Shown here: positions 49,237 to 60,339 of the stretch, in pieces | How the letters are laid out: each line of letters starts with the position of its first letter | Position numbering within the stretch: the stretch's first letter is position 1 | Source: Prinsepia uniflora | Lineage: Eukaryota; Streptophyta; Magnoliopsida; Rosales; Rosaceae | Assembly (NCBI GenBank): GCA_032719365.1 | Contig: CM064862.1 | Span: forward strand, 6,164,001 to 6,228,000 | Length of the DNA stretch: 64,000 nucleotides | Direction of reading: 5' to 3' | Made by a program: the position numbers and the translations under genes | The notes under the pieces: model-generated | The model's database searches: none | Told to the model about the DNA's origin: nothing | Seen by the model: only the letters and a program-made list of their open reading frames with translations

Positions 49237-49502
49237 TGATGTGAAATTTGAATCATCAATAAATATACTTTTGTCAATATTAGTTATAAAAAAATGGGCT
49301 TGTATATATAATAGAAATCAACAGTCAAATTTCCATTGTATGGAATTCAATTTCCCCCAAGTGCCCCACCATAAAGTCATAAACTAATCCAGGCTGACAA
49401 TTGGGCCGAAGATAGATAACATTATAAACTGGGCATTTTTTATCCCACTTTTTGGACCTCCTTCATAAGATGACTTTTTTATTTATTGTTTTTAGGCTAC
49501 GG
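48373..49502. other. AT-rich intergenic region
   Basis: No gene is seen. It includes an AT dinucleotide microsatellite at about 49205-49236. Confidence 0.5.
49205..49236. repeat. AT microsatellite
   Basis: About 15 uninterrupted AT units. Confidence 0.9.
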
Positions 49503-49616
49503 TTTTTTTTATATAAATCAAAAGTGTATTAAAGGGAAAGCCCTAAGAAGAATCCAGAAGGGTAACAACAATAAGTTTTAGAGGAAAGAAACAACTCACC
49601 CAGTGAGGAACAGAAG
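49503..49616 (-). mobile_element. 3' tail of a LINE, with poly-A
   Basis: On the minus strand it ends in an A8 run (49503-49510 as T8) after TTTAATACACTTTTGATTTA, a typical plant LINE tail. The coding part lies at 53041-53256, across the solo LTR at 49622-52949. Confidence 0.55.
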
Positions 49617-49621
49617 ACAAA

Positions 49622-52259
49622 TGACAGGACCGTCCCCAAAGGGACATTGATAATCATGTCTGGTCCTGCTCCCGTCTGGCAAGTCGACTGAAGTTCCCAA
49701 TTTACTCTCAGCACTTGCCAAACAAGGGATAATCATATGTGTGCCCACTCATGGCTCCACCTCTCTAATAGCCTCGTTCAACGCGCCACGACCTGAAGGG
49801 TCAATAAAACACAAAAGGTGTGAGTGGACAAAAATGAATCAGTTTATAAAACGAGTTACAGAAAAACATTTCTACCCTCAACGTAAAACCAATGCATGCA
49901 TTCGAAAATCATTTTCAATCCATTTCATTTCCAACATAAGAAAACCGTGTATGAAAAATCAAAACATTTCCCTTTTCTTAACCTTCGGGTCTTAGCCCGC
50001 AATCATAAACACAGGGCCTCAACCCAAAATCATGAATCAAATCCAAGTACACAACATGATCCAAAATCCATCAAACCATATAAACCGGGCCACGGCCCAA
50101 CACATCCGAAAACATCAGAAATCAACAGTAAACCAAAAGTCAATCAGTTTGCTGGATATCAGTCATCGAGTCTTTAAACTCACATATATTAGGCCTTCCC
50201 GGGATATCTACGAGTCTTTAAACTCAGAACATAATCAATAGGCCTCGAAGGATATCACAATAACCGAGTCTTTAAACTCATCACAGTAACCGAGTCTTTA
50301 AACTCCCGAGTCTTTAAACTTAATCCGGGTCTTTAAACCCAATCCGGGCCCGCCCCCGTCATCAATTAACCGGGTCTTTAAACCCAAAACATAATCCAGC
50401 AATAGTACCGGGTCTTTCAACCCAAAACATGTGAAATTCACAACCAATCCAAAATCCTTCGGAATTCAAATTCCAAAACCAATCCGAAATCACATTTTGT
50501 CATAACAAGACTTATGTCCGAATTTCACATTCAAATCCCCAATCATATCCGTCATCCATTCCTGAATCCGAATTCGCAATAATGATTCTGTAAGCTGGCA
50601 TCCAGAACCACCATTCCGAACCCAATCCAGAAATCCACTTTCAAGTTTCCGAAAAACGAAATCTCGTTCATTCAAACCACTGTTATGAACTGGGCATCAA
50701 GCCCGTAATCACTTTTCCCAAAATCCGTTTAAATTTTTGAAATCAAATCATATTTCAAATCCCAAGGTCAAAGCATCAAAACCATGATCAAAACACAATA
50801 TACTCGAAATCTCGAAAAACGTGCAAATCCGTAATAATCTCGAAATACATGTCAAAACTGTAAGTCATACTTACAATCATAATCAAAACATCCTCAAAAC
50901 ATGATACGCACAAATCATGTAAAATCGTTCATCAAACCATCATCAAAGCATAAGAGAAACCATAGTCTCGAAATACGTGCAATTACGTATTACATATCAA
51001 AATATGTATAAATACAAAAATTGTAATTATCACAAGTCATAATCATAATCAAAGAAATCATAGAAACATTTATTCATGCATTAAATTTTTGAAAGCAAAG
51101 TCCACTCACACACTGTCCATATCGCTCGTTTTTGCGCTGCACGCGTTTCCATAATTTCTGACATTTTCCAGAAATCTCGAATCATGTCCGAAATCATTCC
51201 TAAGTGTCACTAAGGACTCAAATAACATCATACTAATTTCCAATAATTTTTTGAGAATTAAATATTAATTAAAAACGTAACATAAACCTTCGGACCCTCG
51301 AAACAATGTCGAAACGGTGTCTGATTAACTCGAAACCAACGCTAAAATGTTCGTTAGAACAAAAGTCGTGTTGAACTCACCTCGTGAATCGAGCCCACGC
51401 GCCCTCACATGCCTCCTCAAGCGGCTACGCGTGAGTCTCACACGCCTGCTACAGTAAACGCACAGTCGTCTTCCTTACCCGACTGGCCTGGTAAACGGGT
51501 CTGCGACCCGCGTGCTCGACCTGATTCAATTCCTGCAACAATCAACTTTTTTTCTTCAATTGAACCCTCAACTAGCATCGCAATAAACTTAATTAAAGGT
51601 CTGTAACATCCATTTCAGTCGTCACTTCCTCAAACTGACTCGATTAAGCTCAAGCTCTAATAAAAGTTCAACGCCCCAATTCATTAAACAGTCCCTGATT
51701 TCTTCAATTAACTAGTTAGGGAGCATCGTAGGCTTACTATAAAGATTTTTTTGTAATCAATTTCACAAAAACTTACCTCCAATTACACGAAAACAAGCTC
51801 GCGATTTCTGGATTTCCACCATGTCCGTTCATGGCTCCAAGTGCTTCGAAGCTTGCATCTCTTGATTTGGATCGACTAATTAGGATTCCAGAAGACATAA
51901 TCTCACCTCAATTGGACTTGGGCTGGCCTAAAACTGAAAATTCGAATTTGAATTTTCCCAATGACGGTTTCGGGTTTTTGAACTCTCCTCTCACCATTTT
52001 CCTCACTTTCCTTCCTCTCTCCATCTCAGAATTCTGTTCTCCCTCTCTTCATTCCTATTCAGCACTCAGTCCCTCTCAAATTGGTCTTGGGAAGTCGATC
52101 AAGCGTGAAAAACAGCCTCTGTTTTTTCCAATTTTCAGAAGCACCAGCAGCTATTCCCAAACCCACTAACACTCCTTTGTCTACCCGTGCTCATGCCCAA
52201 ACCACTCAATTGTATAAACAAATCAAAAGAAACGGTGCTCCCTTCCCAACCTCACTCGT

Positions 52260-52295
<36 letters not shown>

Positions 52296-52949
52296 CTGCC
52301 CATACTCTGTTTTTTCAATTCAAAAACATCAGCACAACACCTGTTCACTGTGCACTAAACACACTATCTCATAGTTTAAGTTTCCCACCACTACACATTG
52401 CCACTAATCCAACCTCTCTCAGTGACAATTGTCACTTGATTGTTAAACAAATCACTTAACAACTTAAACAATTCACACAACAAACCACCACGGCCGAAAT
52501 CAATCTGCACCCTTGAAATTACCATTTTGCCCTTCCTTCACAAAATTACCAAAATGTCTTTCCTCGTTCTAGAATCATAACTTACTCGTCCGAAGTCCGA
52601 TTTCAGTGTGCCGCCTGTCGTTGTACTCAAGGCATCGAGACCTTCCTAACGGTCTTCGAATTACGTGAAAATTCCATGTCGTTTGAAAAGTCAATAAATT
52701 GCCCCTCCTAAACCAAATTACCTAATTACCCTTGAACTTTCGAACATCATAACTTTCTCCTCGAATGTCGGAATCGGACGTGTCACCTTCTATGAACTCG
52801 TGACGTCCCGAATTACGTCACAGTCATTGATCAAAGTACGTTTGACTGCTCGAGTCAAAAGTCAACCGTTTGCCCAATTTCTAGGGGCAAAATCGCATTT
52901 TTCTTCAAATTTTCTTATTTTTTTTTTTCCGAAAGTCCGGGTCGTTACA
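49622..52949 (-). mobile_element. Ty3/gypsy solo LTR, copy E, complete and reverse
   Basis: On the minus strand it runs from TGTAACGACCCGG (52949) to GGTCCTGTCA (49622), 3328 bases, flanked by ACAAA (49617-49621, 52950-52954). It is the best complete reference for copy C. It carries many GAGTTTAAAGACTC/GGGTTTAAAGACCC hairpins (50155-50420) and a CA microsatellite (52261-52292). Confidence 0.93.
52261..52292. repeat. CA microsatellite in copy E
   Basis: About 16 uninterrupted CA units. Confidence 0.9.
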
Positions 52950-53040
52950 ACAAACGCCAACCCACAAGAACCAACGAACAAGCCTCGAACTAGGCAACAG
53001 ACTGACTAGCTAAATCTACTTACTTAGTAATAGGTAAATT

Positions 53041-53256
53041 TCAGGCTCTAGCAATCTGAATATTACCAGTATTCAACTTAAAATTAACATTACAGAGTCT
53101 CAAACGAATCAAATCAATAATACGATTAAGAATAGTAGTAGGGGGCACCGAGTATAAAAAAACACTCGATTATTGCGCTCCAACCAAATGCAATAAACAG
53201 TGGCAGATAGAGCGAGCTTCTTAATGGTGACAACAAGCAACTTCCCTCTCATTTGG
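53041..53256 (-). pseudogene. LINE ORF2 C-terminal fragment
   Basis: The minus strand reads GKLLVVTIKKLALSATVYCI, then WLERNNRVF, then after one frame slip TRCPPTTILNRIIDLIRLRL and a stop near 53041. This resembles the end of plant LINE reverse-transcriptase proteins after the zf-RVT region. The 5' part is missing, as is usual for truncated LINE copies. Confidence 0.65.
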
Positions 53257-53905
53257 TATGTCGGATTGTATCGACTATTTTAGTCATATAGACCAATCTA
53301 TTCATTGGATAAATTGATAATTTAGTTCGGGGTTGGTACTCTAGCAGATTAAAATGTCAACTATATTTAATTGACCAGATTATATTGTAGTAGTTGATAA
53401 GAAAATATTTATATCATAAATATTAATTATGTATATTATTATTTATTTTAATTAATTATTGATATATTATTATTCTATTTATTTATTTTATTTTATTAAT
53501 ATGATTATACTTTTCAAAATTGCTAATCATCCGATTACTTATTACGGACAATTTTGAGAATATTATTTTAGCAGGTCCGAATCATATAAAAGGCCTAAGG
53601 GGCAATGATAATGCTCAGGCCTTCCACAATAGGATGAAATTTTTTTATTACGGGGGAGGGGGAATTTTGGTAATTTCTCGTACAATATGTCATCGAGGTT
53701 CAAATTTCAGACTAATTGTCTACAAATCATCGTTAAAACCAACTGAACTAGACTCGCTTGATTTGCTTCCAATTATGGTGGGCTACTTTATTTAATGGAG
53801 ACAAAAAATAATACAAATATAATGACTAATAAAAATAAACCGAGTCATCACAATAAATACATAAAAATCACATATATTACACTCATTGGTGTAGAATTAT
53901 GTCAT
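53257..53905. other. AT-rich intergenic region
   Basis: Short unrecognised reading frames only. No gene is seen. Confidence 0.45.
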
Positions 53906-54167
53906 GTTTGGTATTGCTTTTTTTTTTCCTTCTAAAAAAGCTGATTTATTTGGAAGTGAAACACTATACATGTGTTTGGTAAAAATGAGAAAATTTGTTT
54001 TTTTGAAAAACAATGGATTTTTTACAATAATTTTTAAAAACAATCTACAAGCTGCTTTCAAAAATGTTTTTACCAAAATTATTTTAATGTACATATGCAA
54101 TAACAATTGATATAATTTTTTTTTTAAAACACAATAATTTTTCAAAAAAAACAAAGCAATATCAAAC
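53906..54167. mobile_element. Possible MITE
   Basis: GTTTGGTATTGCTTT at the left is mirrored by AAAGCAATATCAAAC at the right with one mismatch. The interior is AT-rich with T and A runs and is noncoding. The target duplication is unclear. Confidence 0.45.
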
Positions 54168-54176
54168 TGGCCCTTA

Positions 54177-54245
54177 ATATGATAAGAATCAATCATAGAT
54201 GGACTGATAATATGATCAGAATCAATCATAGATGGACTGATTCTT
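54177..54245. repeat. Tandem repeat, two units of about 33 bases
   Basis: AGAATCAATCATAGATGGAC occurs twice in direct order, just before the Tat-like LTR. Confidence 0.8.
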
Positions 54246-54277
54246 TTATATGGGAATCAAACTCCCTTGAATTACTA

Positions 54278-54731
54278 TGAAAGACCGACCTAGAGGCCCA
54301 GCCCTTTTCCAGAAACCATGCCACCGGCCGACTCTAGAGGACCAGCTCTTGTTGGTCGGTGCGTCGGCCCAGACTGACCGGTCGGCCCAGTGCCACCACC
54401 TACCACAAGCCCAAGGGGCCCAGACCCACTCACAGGGACAAGTCCCACTCGGTCTGGATGGCACCTCCACGTGTTCGTCCCACAACGAATTGATATTTGT
54501 CGCACATCGGGAAACTACAAATATTATATTCGCCGCACTTGTACAAAAGGGGTCCACTTGTCGTACAAAGGTAATTAAGCAATTTACTGTTTACTATTAC
54601 TCTTACAGTATACTTTCTGCTACCTCCCTAAACCTCATACCGACCACTGACTTGGGCGTCGGAGTACCTTTGGGCCGATACCACACCGGTGCCTATACTC
54701 TCACCGACCGACCAGTTTCTTTCCTCTTTCA
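54278..54731 (+). mobile_element. LTR of a Tat-like Ty3/gypsy element
   Basis: It has matched ends, TGAAAGA and TCTTTCA, and is 454 bases long. It includes GACTTGGGCGTCGGAGTACC, a word typical of the 3' part of Tat-clade LTRs. Integrase sequence in the same direction follows almost at once, so most of the internal region is deleted. No clear primer site follows it. Confidence 0.65.
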
Positions 54732-54769
54732 GGTTCACACAGGGCACGTGGCAGAGCAGCATTTGCTCC

Positions 54770-55563
54770 CTAAGTTGGCACATTTCGTGCATCAACGGTT
54801 TGGGTTGAAGCCAAGACCCTCGCCTCCATCACCACTGCTCAGATCGAAACTTTCATCTTTCAGAACATCATCTACCGTTTCAGCCTCCCACATACGATCA
54901 TCACCAACAACGGGAAACAGTTTGACAATGCCCGTTTTCGAGCATTCTGCGCTCGGTACGGAATCAATCTATACTTCTCCTCTCTCGATCACCCTCAGTT
55001 CAATAGACAGATCGAAGCTGTGAATAAGATCATCAAACACACTCTGAAAACCCAGCTCGGTGAAGCCAAAGGGCAAGTGGGCTGATATCCTACCGAGCGC
55101 ACTCTGGTCCTATCGGACGTCGTACCGAACGGCCACCAACGAGACGCCTTTCTCTCTGGCCTTCGGAACCGAGGTTGTCGTTCCCGTCGAGGTCGATGGG
55201 GAATCGTACCTAGTAACGTCGTACAATGCCGACCAGAACGACGACCAGATGATTCTCAACCTCGATCTGATCGAGGAACACCGCACCAAGGCCCACCTCC
55301 GGAATGCTGCCCACAAACAACGGCTCTGCCAATACCACGATGCCAAGGTCCGACCACGCTCTTTCCAGGTCGGGGACTGGGTACTCCAGAAGGCCAGCCC
55401 TGCCACCCGAGACCGATCGGCAGGCACTTTTGGACCTAATTGGGAGGGGCCCTAACGCATCACCCGCATATGTTGACCCGGGACGTATGAGCTCTCGGAC
55501 CCCGATGGTCGTACACTCGGACACCCGTGGAATGCCGACCACCTGAAGCAGTACTACATATAA
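54770..55563 (+). pseudogene. Tat-like Ty3/gypsy integrase, degraded
   Basis: AKTLASITTAQIETFIFQNI and RFSLPHTIITNNGKQFDNAR represent the integrase core; the second catalytic D of the family's S-D-N-G is N here. QIEAVNKIIKHTLKTQLGEA keeps the E. A frame change near 55060 leads to ALWSYRTSYRTATNETPFSL, FGTEVVVPVEV and VGDWVLQKASPATRDRSAGT, ending in GPNWEGP and a stop. The last part reaches ADHLKQYYI. Two lesions plus the D change make it dead. Confidence 0.85.
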
Positions 55564-56065
55564 CTTTACACCGTCTATCGGTCTTCATTGTATTGTTCCT
55601 CGCTGACCCTTAAATTATCAATGTCAAAATTCTCTTCTTATTGCTCCACCCATTCCCGAGCACAACTACGAGTTCAACACACTACCGAGCTCGCCTTTTC
55701 TTTTACACTTGCATCCATGATGCTTCTACTAACCACCCACGTGGAAAACAAAGGGGAACCGACAGCATTCCATAATGCATGTTGCTCGGTTAGGGCGTGC
55801 TCCACCCGTTGGACACGCACCACCCCTTCGATCCTTCAACCCCAAACCGTTGGCTAGCCAGCTCACAGACGGCGGGCCACGCAGGCACATACCTCGTGAC
55901 CGCTCTCCACTCCCATTTGTCACGAAGTCGTTCCACGCTTCTATAAGAAGAACACTCCTCTGCTCCCCCATCAGCGACCTACCTCGACCGAGCACTTGGG
56001 GGACTGAGGGACACACCGAGTCCCAGCACTCAGGAGGTCTGTGCAAGTCCTCAACCGAGGCAGAC
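55564..56065 (+). mobile_element. 3' internal region of the Tat-like element
   Basis: It is noncoding, GC-richer than the surroundings, with ACTTGGGGGACTGAGGG near 55995, a purine-rich motif as seen near the 3' end of such elements. It is cut at 56066 by the long LTR J. Confidence 0.45.
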
Positions 56066-59000
56066 TGTAATGACCCGTCCCGAATATCGGGATTGAATAT
56101 TAATTAATCATGATTTAGAATGACTAATCGGGGATTAGTTGAGTGAAATCGGATGAAACGTGCAAAATGACCGTTTTGCCCCTAGCGTGGGCAAAATGTT
56201 GACTTTTAGTTCGGGCGGTCAAACGGACTTTGACCGATGACTGTGACGTAGTTCGGGACGTCACGAGTTCATAGACAGGTGGCACGTTCGATTCCGACAT
56301 TCGTAGTGAAAGTTATGGCGTGCGGAAGTTGAGGGGTATTTTGGTAATTTGGCATATTAGGGACCAAATGTTGACTTTTTGATCGGGAGGTCCGATGGAC
56401 AAGGGCCAAGGACCGTTACGTATGTTTCGTCGATACGAATCCAACGACAGGCGGCATGCCGAAATCGGAGATTCGACGACGAAGTTATGGTCACGGAATC
56501 GGACTCGATTAACCGAACGAACCGGGAATAAAATAATATTTTAATATGAACAGTACCCGGTGACTGAACACACTTGGATGAGTGACAAGTGTCACTCATC
56601 CCCTAAAATCAGGCATGAAACCAGATCCCATGTTTTAGGGAAAACACAATTATGATGTTTAATTAATTAATTAATCCTAAATTATTCTTAATTCATCCCT
56701 TAACCCCCCTTTTGTTCTTCAAACCGTGCAAATTGGGGGAATCTAATTGAGAGAATTCAGCTCCCTTTCACAACCAGTTTTGAGGGGGATTTGAGAGCTT
56801 TGAGTGATGGATTAAACTGGGATAAAACGAGGGATTGTTTGAGAGCTGAGGAATTGAATTTCGGATTTTGAGTTTTGGGAGGGAAAATCAAATTGAAAGA
56901 ATTGAGCTGTGATGATCGAATTGGAGCTTGGAAATAGCTTCCTGAGGTTGAGACGAGTGGAACCAGATAAAAAACGAGTTGAATTGAGGCTCATTTGGCT
57001 CTGAACGGGTTTGGTAACAGTGAGAGAAATCGAGGCTGTGTCGTGATCTTGGAGCGATCAAACGGTGTAATTGATGTGGGGATTGTGTTCCTGAGGATCC
57101 CACGATGCTTCTGGATCCATCAATTGAAGGAAAACGCTGGAGATTGATTGAACTCCATGGTTGCACAGTGACGAAGAATCGAGTTTGAGTCGTGGCGTTT
57201 GAGCCACGAATTGATGCAATTGAGTTGGGGAAAATACTTACCTGAGTCCATTGAAGCTTACTGGTGAATCAATTGAACGAAATCAAGAAGGTTTGATGGT
57301 TTTCGAAGGAGGAACAGTGGCCGGATGTCCTTCGATTGATCATCTGTGATCGTGAGGATTGAGGTAATGTTTCATGGAATTATTGTTACAGAACTCTAAT
57401 TGGACTTAAGTAGAAGCTGATTGATTGATCAATTGATGAATTCAGTATCGAATTGATAGGATTGGATCCGGGTCTGATCGCGGGTTAAACGACCCGTTTA
57501 CCAGACAAACGGGTGAGGGAGACAGCACTGTAGCTGGCGCGTGGGTTTCACGCGCAGCCACTCACGGCGGCGCGTGGGGGCGCGTCCGGCCTAGTCTCAA
57601 GGTGAGGTCAACATGACTTTTGATCCTCTCAGTGTAACGAACATTTTGACGTTGATTTCGGTGAAATCGGATATTGTTTCGATAATGTTCCGCGTATCCG
57701 AAGTTTTGTATTACGTTAAAAATACGTATTTAAATCCCGGAAAAATTGGGGAAAATTATATGTTGTATTTTGAGATGTTAGTAACCCTCTATAATGATTT
57801 TGAACATGAGTTGTGATTTCCAGATTTTACGGAAAAACGTGCAGCTCGGAAACGGACCGTTTTGGACGGTGTGTGTGAGTGGACTTTGTTTTCTAACAGT
57901 GATGCATGCATATATGATTTAAATGCCTTATTATATGATTTTATATGCTTGGGCATGATTTATGTTTCAAGGCGGTAATTTCTCGGTTTTATGATTATTA
58001 TATTATTATTTTTGGGCGATTTTCGAGAAATTACGAAATTTGGTAAAAATGATGTTTGGACTTGGTTTATGAGTCCGGGATTGAAATTGATTGAAAATAA
58101 TGTTTGGACTCGGATTATTGAGTCATTGATTGAAAAATGATGTGGTGACTCGGGAATGAGTCGAGGGTCAATTTCGTGGATTTACGTGAAAATGGCAACG
58201 GAGGTTGCAACGCATGGATTTGCGTGATAATGTTATTTTGGGCATGAGAACCCAAGTGAATAGTGATTTTGACTCGGAATTGGAGTCATTTGTGAAATTG
58301 TGAAATTAATGATTTATTGGGATTTTATTATTATTTTAACCAGTCTTTCGGGCACGTTTTACGAGGTACGTGCAAATGATGTTTTGGGCTAGGCCCGGAG
58401 TTTAAATGATTTCTAAAATGATGTTTTGACTTGATTGGTGAGTCAATGATGATTTTTGGATTATTCTATTGATTTAAATGTGATTTTAACGGTTTATGTG
58501 TAAAAGGTATTTTGGGCTTGAGACCCAGTTGAGAATGATCTTGACTTGGTATGAAGTCAAGATTTGATTGAAATGTTTTGGGATGTAATTCCTGAGATGG
58601 TTTTCATTGTGATTGTGATATTCCCAGACGGTCGGTGCTTGGGGGGGGGGGGGGGAGGGGGGGGATTACCCAGACGACCGGAGCTTGGGGGATGTGATTG
58701 TAGGATCGGGAGTTGATCCTATGGTAGTCAGCTTCTCGGATGAGACTGAGCCTGGATGTACCACTCGGAGGTGTCTGATCCTGGGGATGTGTTCGCCCAG
58801 AGGTGTTTATTCCCGAGAGAGTGACTGGATATTGGCCTACGCATAGTGCAGCACTTGTGAGTAGTGCAGTTTGATTGATTGTGCACTTGTGAGTAGTGCA
58901 GATGTGATTTGTGATATTTGATGCACTTGTGAGTAGTGCGGATTGATTGGATTGATATATTTCTTGTGCACTGGTGATTAGTGCTGATTGGTATTGAGTA

Positions 59001-59439
59001 CGGGTTTTTGGTCTTTGTGGCCAGTGATTATGTTTTCACATGTTTTGGCCTGAGAGCCGGGATTTGATGTTTTATAACATGAACTGAATTGGTGAACATG
59101 AGTTTTATGGACCACGGGAAAATATGTTTAGATTTTATCGGTCACTCATGTTTTACGTTATGCATGCAAGTTTGTGAAAACTGGAGGGTAAGAATGTATT
59201 TTGATAAATGTTTTTATAAGAGGTCATTTTTGTCCACTCACACCTTTTCTGTTTTGTGACCCTCCAGGCCATGGTACGACGCTCGGGACTGATCGTGAGG
59301 CAGTGACAGCAGCAGAAATCCGCGCGAACATCCCTTGTCTGGCAAGCACTGAAGGGGAGTTTCGGACCTTTAGTTGACTTGTCAGACGGGAGCAGGACCG
59401 GGCACGGTTTTTTACGTCCAGTTGGGACGGGTCCTGTCA
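56066..59439 (+). mobile_element. Ty3/gypsy long LTR, copy J (5' LTR)
   Basis: It runs from TGTAATGACCCGTCCC to GGGTCCTGTCA, 3374 bases. A primer site TGGTATCAGAGC (59443-59454) and a gag frame follow, so this is a true 5' LTR. It has the GCGCGTG/CACGCGC hairpin (57537-57555), GACTC-type hairpins (58060-58570), a GCACT/AGTGC array (58848-58995) and a long G tract (58641-58664). The left flank is CAGAC; no matching right flank was found. Confidence 0.92.
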
Positions 59440-59442
59440 AAT

Positions 59443-59454
59443 TGGTATCAGAGC
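59443..59454 (+). other. Primer binding site of the long-LTR Ty3/gypsy element
   Basis: TGGTATCAGAGC, complementary to initiator-Met tRNA, lies three bases after the LTR. Confidence 0.9.
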
Positions 59455-59483
59455 ATTTGGTTCTTGATTTCTGTTGATACGTC

Positions 59484-60300
59484 ATGCCTCCGAGTCGTGC
59501 GTCCCGTACACGGTCTGAAGATGGGAGGGGCGAGAGTAGTGTTAGTAAAGGCCCAGATATTGAGCGAGCTCGACGGTTGGGAGCCACTGTGTTTCGTGGT
59601 GATTCGGGACCGGATGGTGCCGAAGATTGGCTTACCCGATTGGAAAGGATTTTTGAGGTTATGATATGTCCCCTGGAGGACATGGTACCCTTAGCCACTT
59701 TTCTTTTGGATGGCTATGCTTACAGGTGGTGGCATAGTTTGCAGTTGACTGGCTGGGATGCCCGTACCTTGGCATGGGATGCATTCCGAGAGCGATTCTT
59801 GGATCAGTTTTATCCTCGCTCATTTCGGAACGCTAAGGAGGTTGAGTTTCTCCAATTGCAGCAAGGGAATCGGTCAGTGGTCGATTATGAACAGCAATTT
59901 TTGCACTTATCTAGTTTTGCTCCTCTGTATGTGGCTACAGAGGAGGATAAGTGTCGAAGGTTTGAGCAGGGATTGAGGAATGAGTTACGAGGTGCTGTAA
60001 CTGTTGGCTCGTATTCTACCCTGAGGGAATTATCGGATGCTGCTATACGAGTGGAGGCTACTATTTTACCTGTGCCAGAACAATCTTTGGGCTCTGGACG
60101 ACGCCGAGAGCGTCAGGATGCTGAACAGAGGAGTCAGGAAACAACGAAGCGAGTTAGCCTTCATACTCTTGTGTCGCAATCCTCGGTAGGCGTTCATTCG
60201 GGTGGAACTTCAACCCAGTCGACAAGTAAGCGGCGTGGTGGGGCAAGTCACCTCAGCACTGCCACTTGTCACTTTTGTAGGAAACTTGGACATTTGCCAC
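59484..60300 (+). CDS. Ty3/gypsy Gag, 3'-truncated
   Basis: Gag forms the virus-like particle that packages element RNA. The frame is open from ATG 59484. Residues about 48-170 form a retrotransposon gag domain (DWLTRLERIFEV, AYRWWHSLQLTGWDARTLAW, FLDQFYPRSFRNAKEVEFLQ, GNRSVVDYEQQFLHLSSFAP). An Arg/Gln/Ser-rich stretch follows, then the start of a zinc knuckle CHFCRKLGH. The knuckle's last Cys is missing: from about 60292 the codons run into a short tandem repeat and then an unrelated reverse LTR. No protease, reverse transcriptase or integrase follows. Long LTRs and the initiator-Met primer site suggest the Tekay/Del group of chromoviruses, which is an inference. Confidence 0.88.
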
Positions 60301-60339
60301 TTGTCACCTCAGCACTTGCCACTTGTCACCTCAGAATAA

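Noticed and set aside
52187..52459. Frame with a Thr-His repeat
   Set aside because: It is the translation of the CA microsatellite in an LTR.
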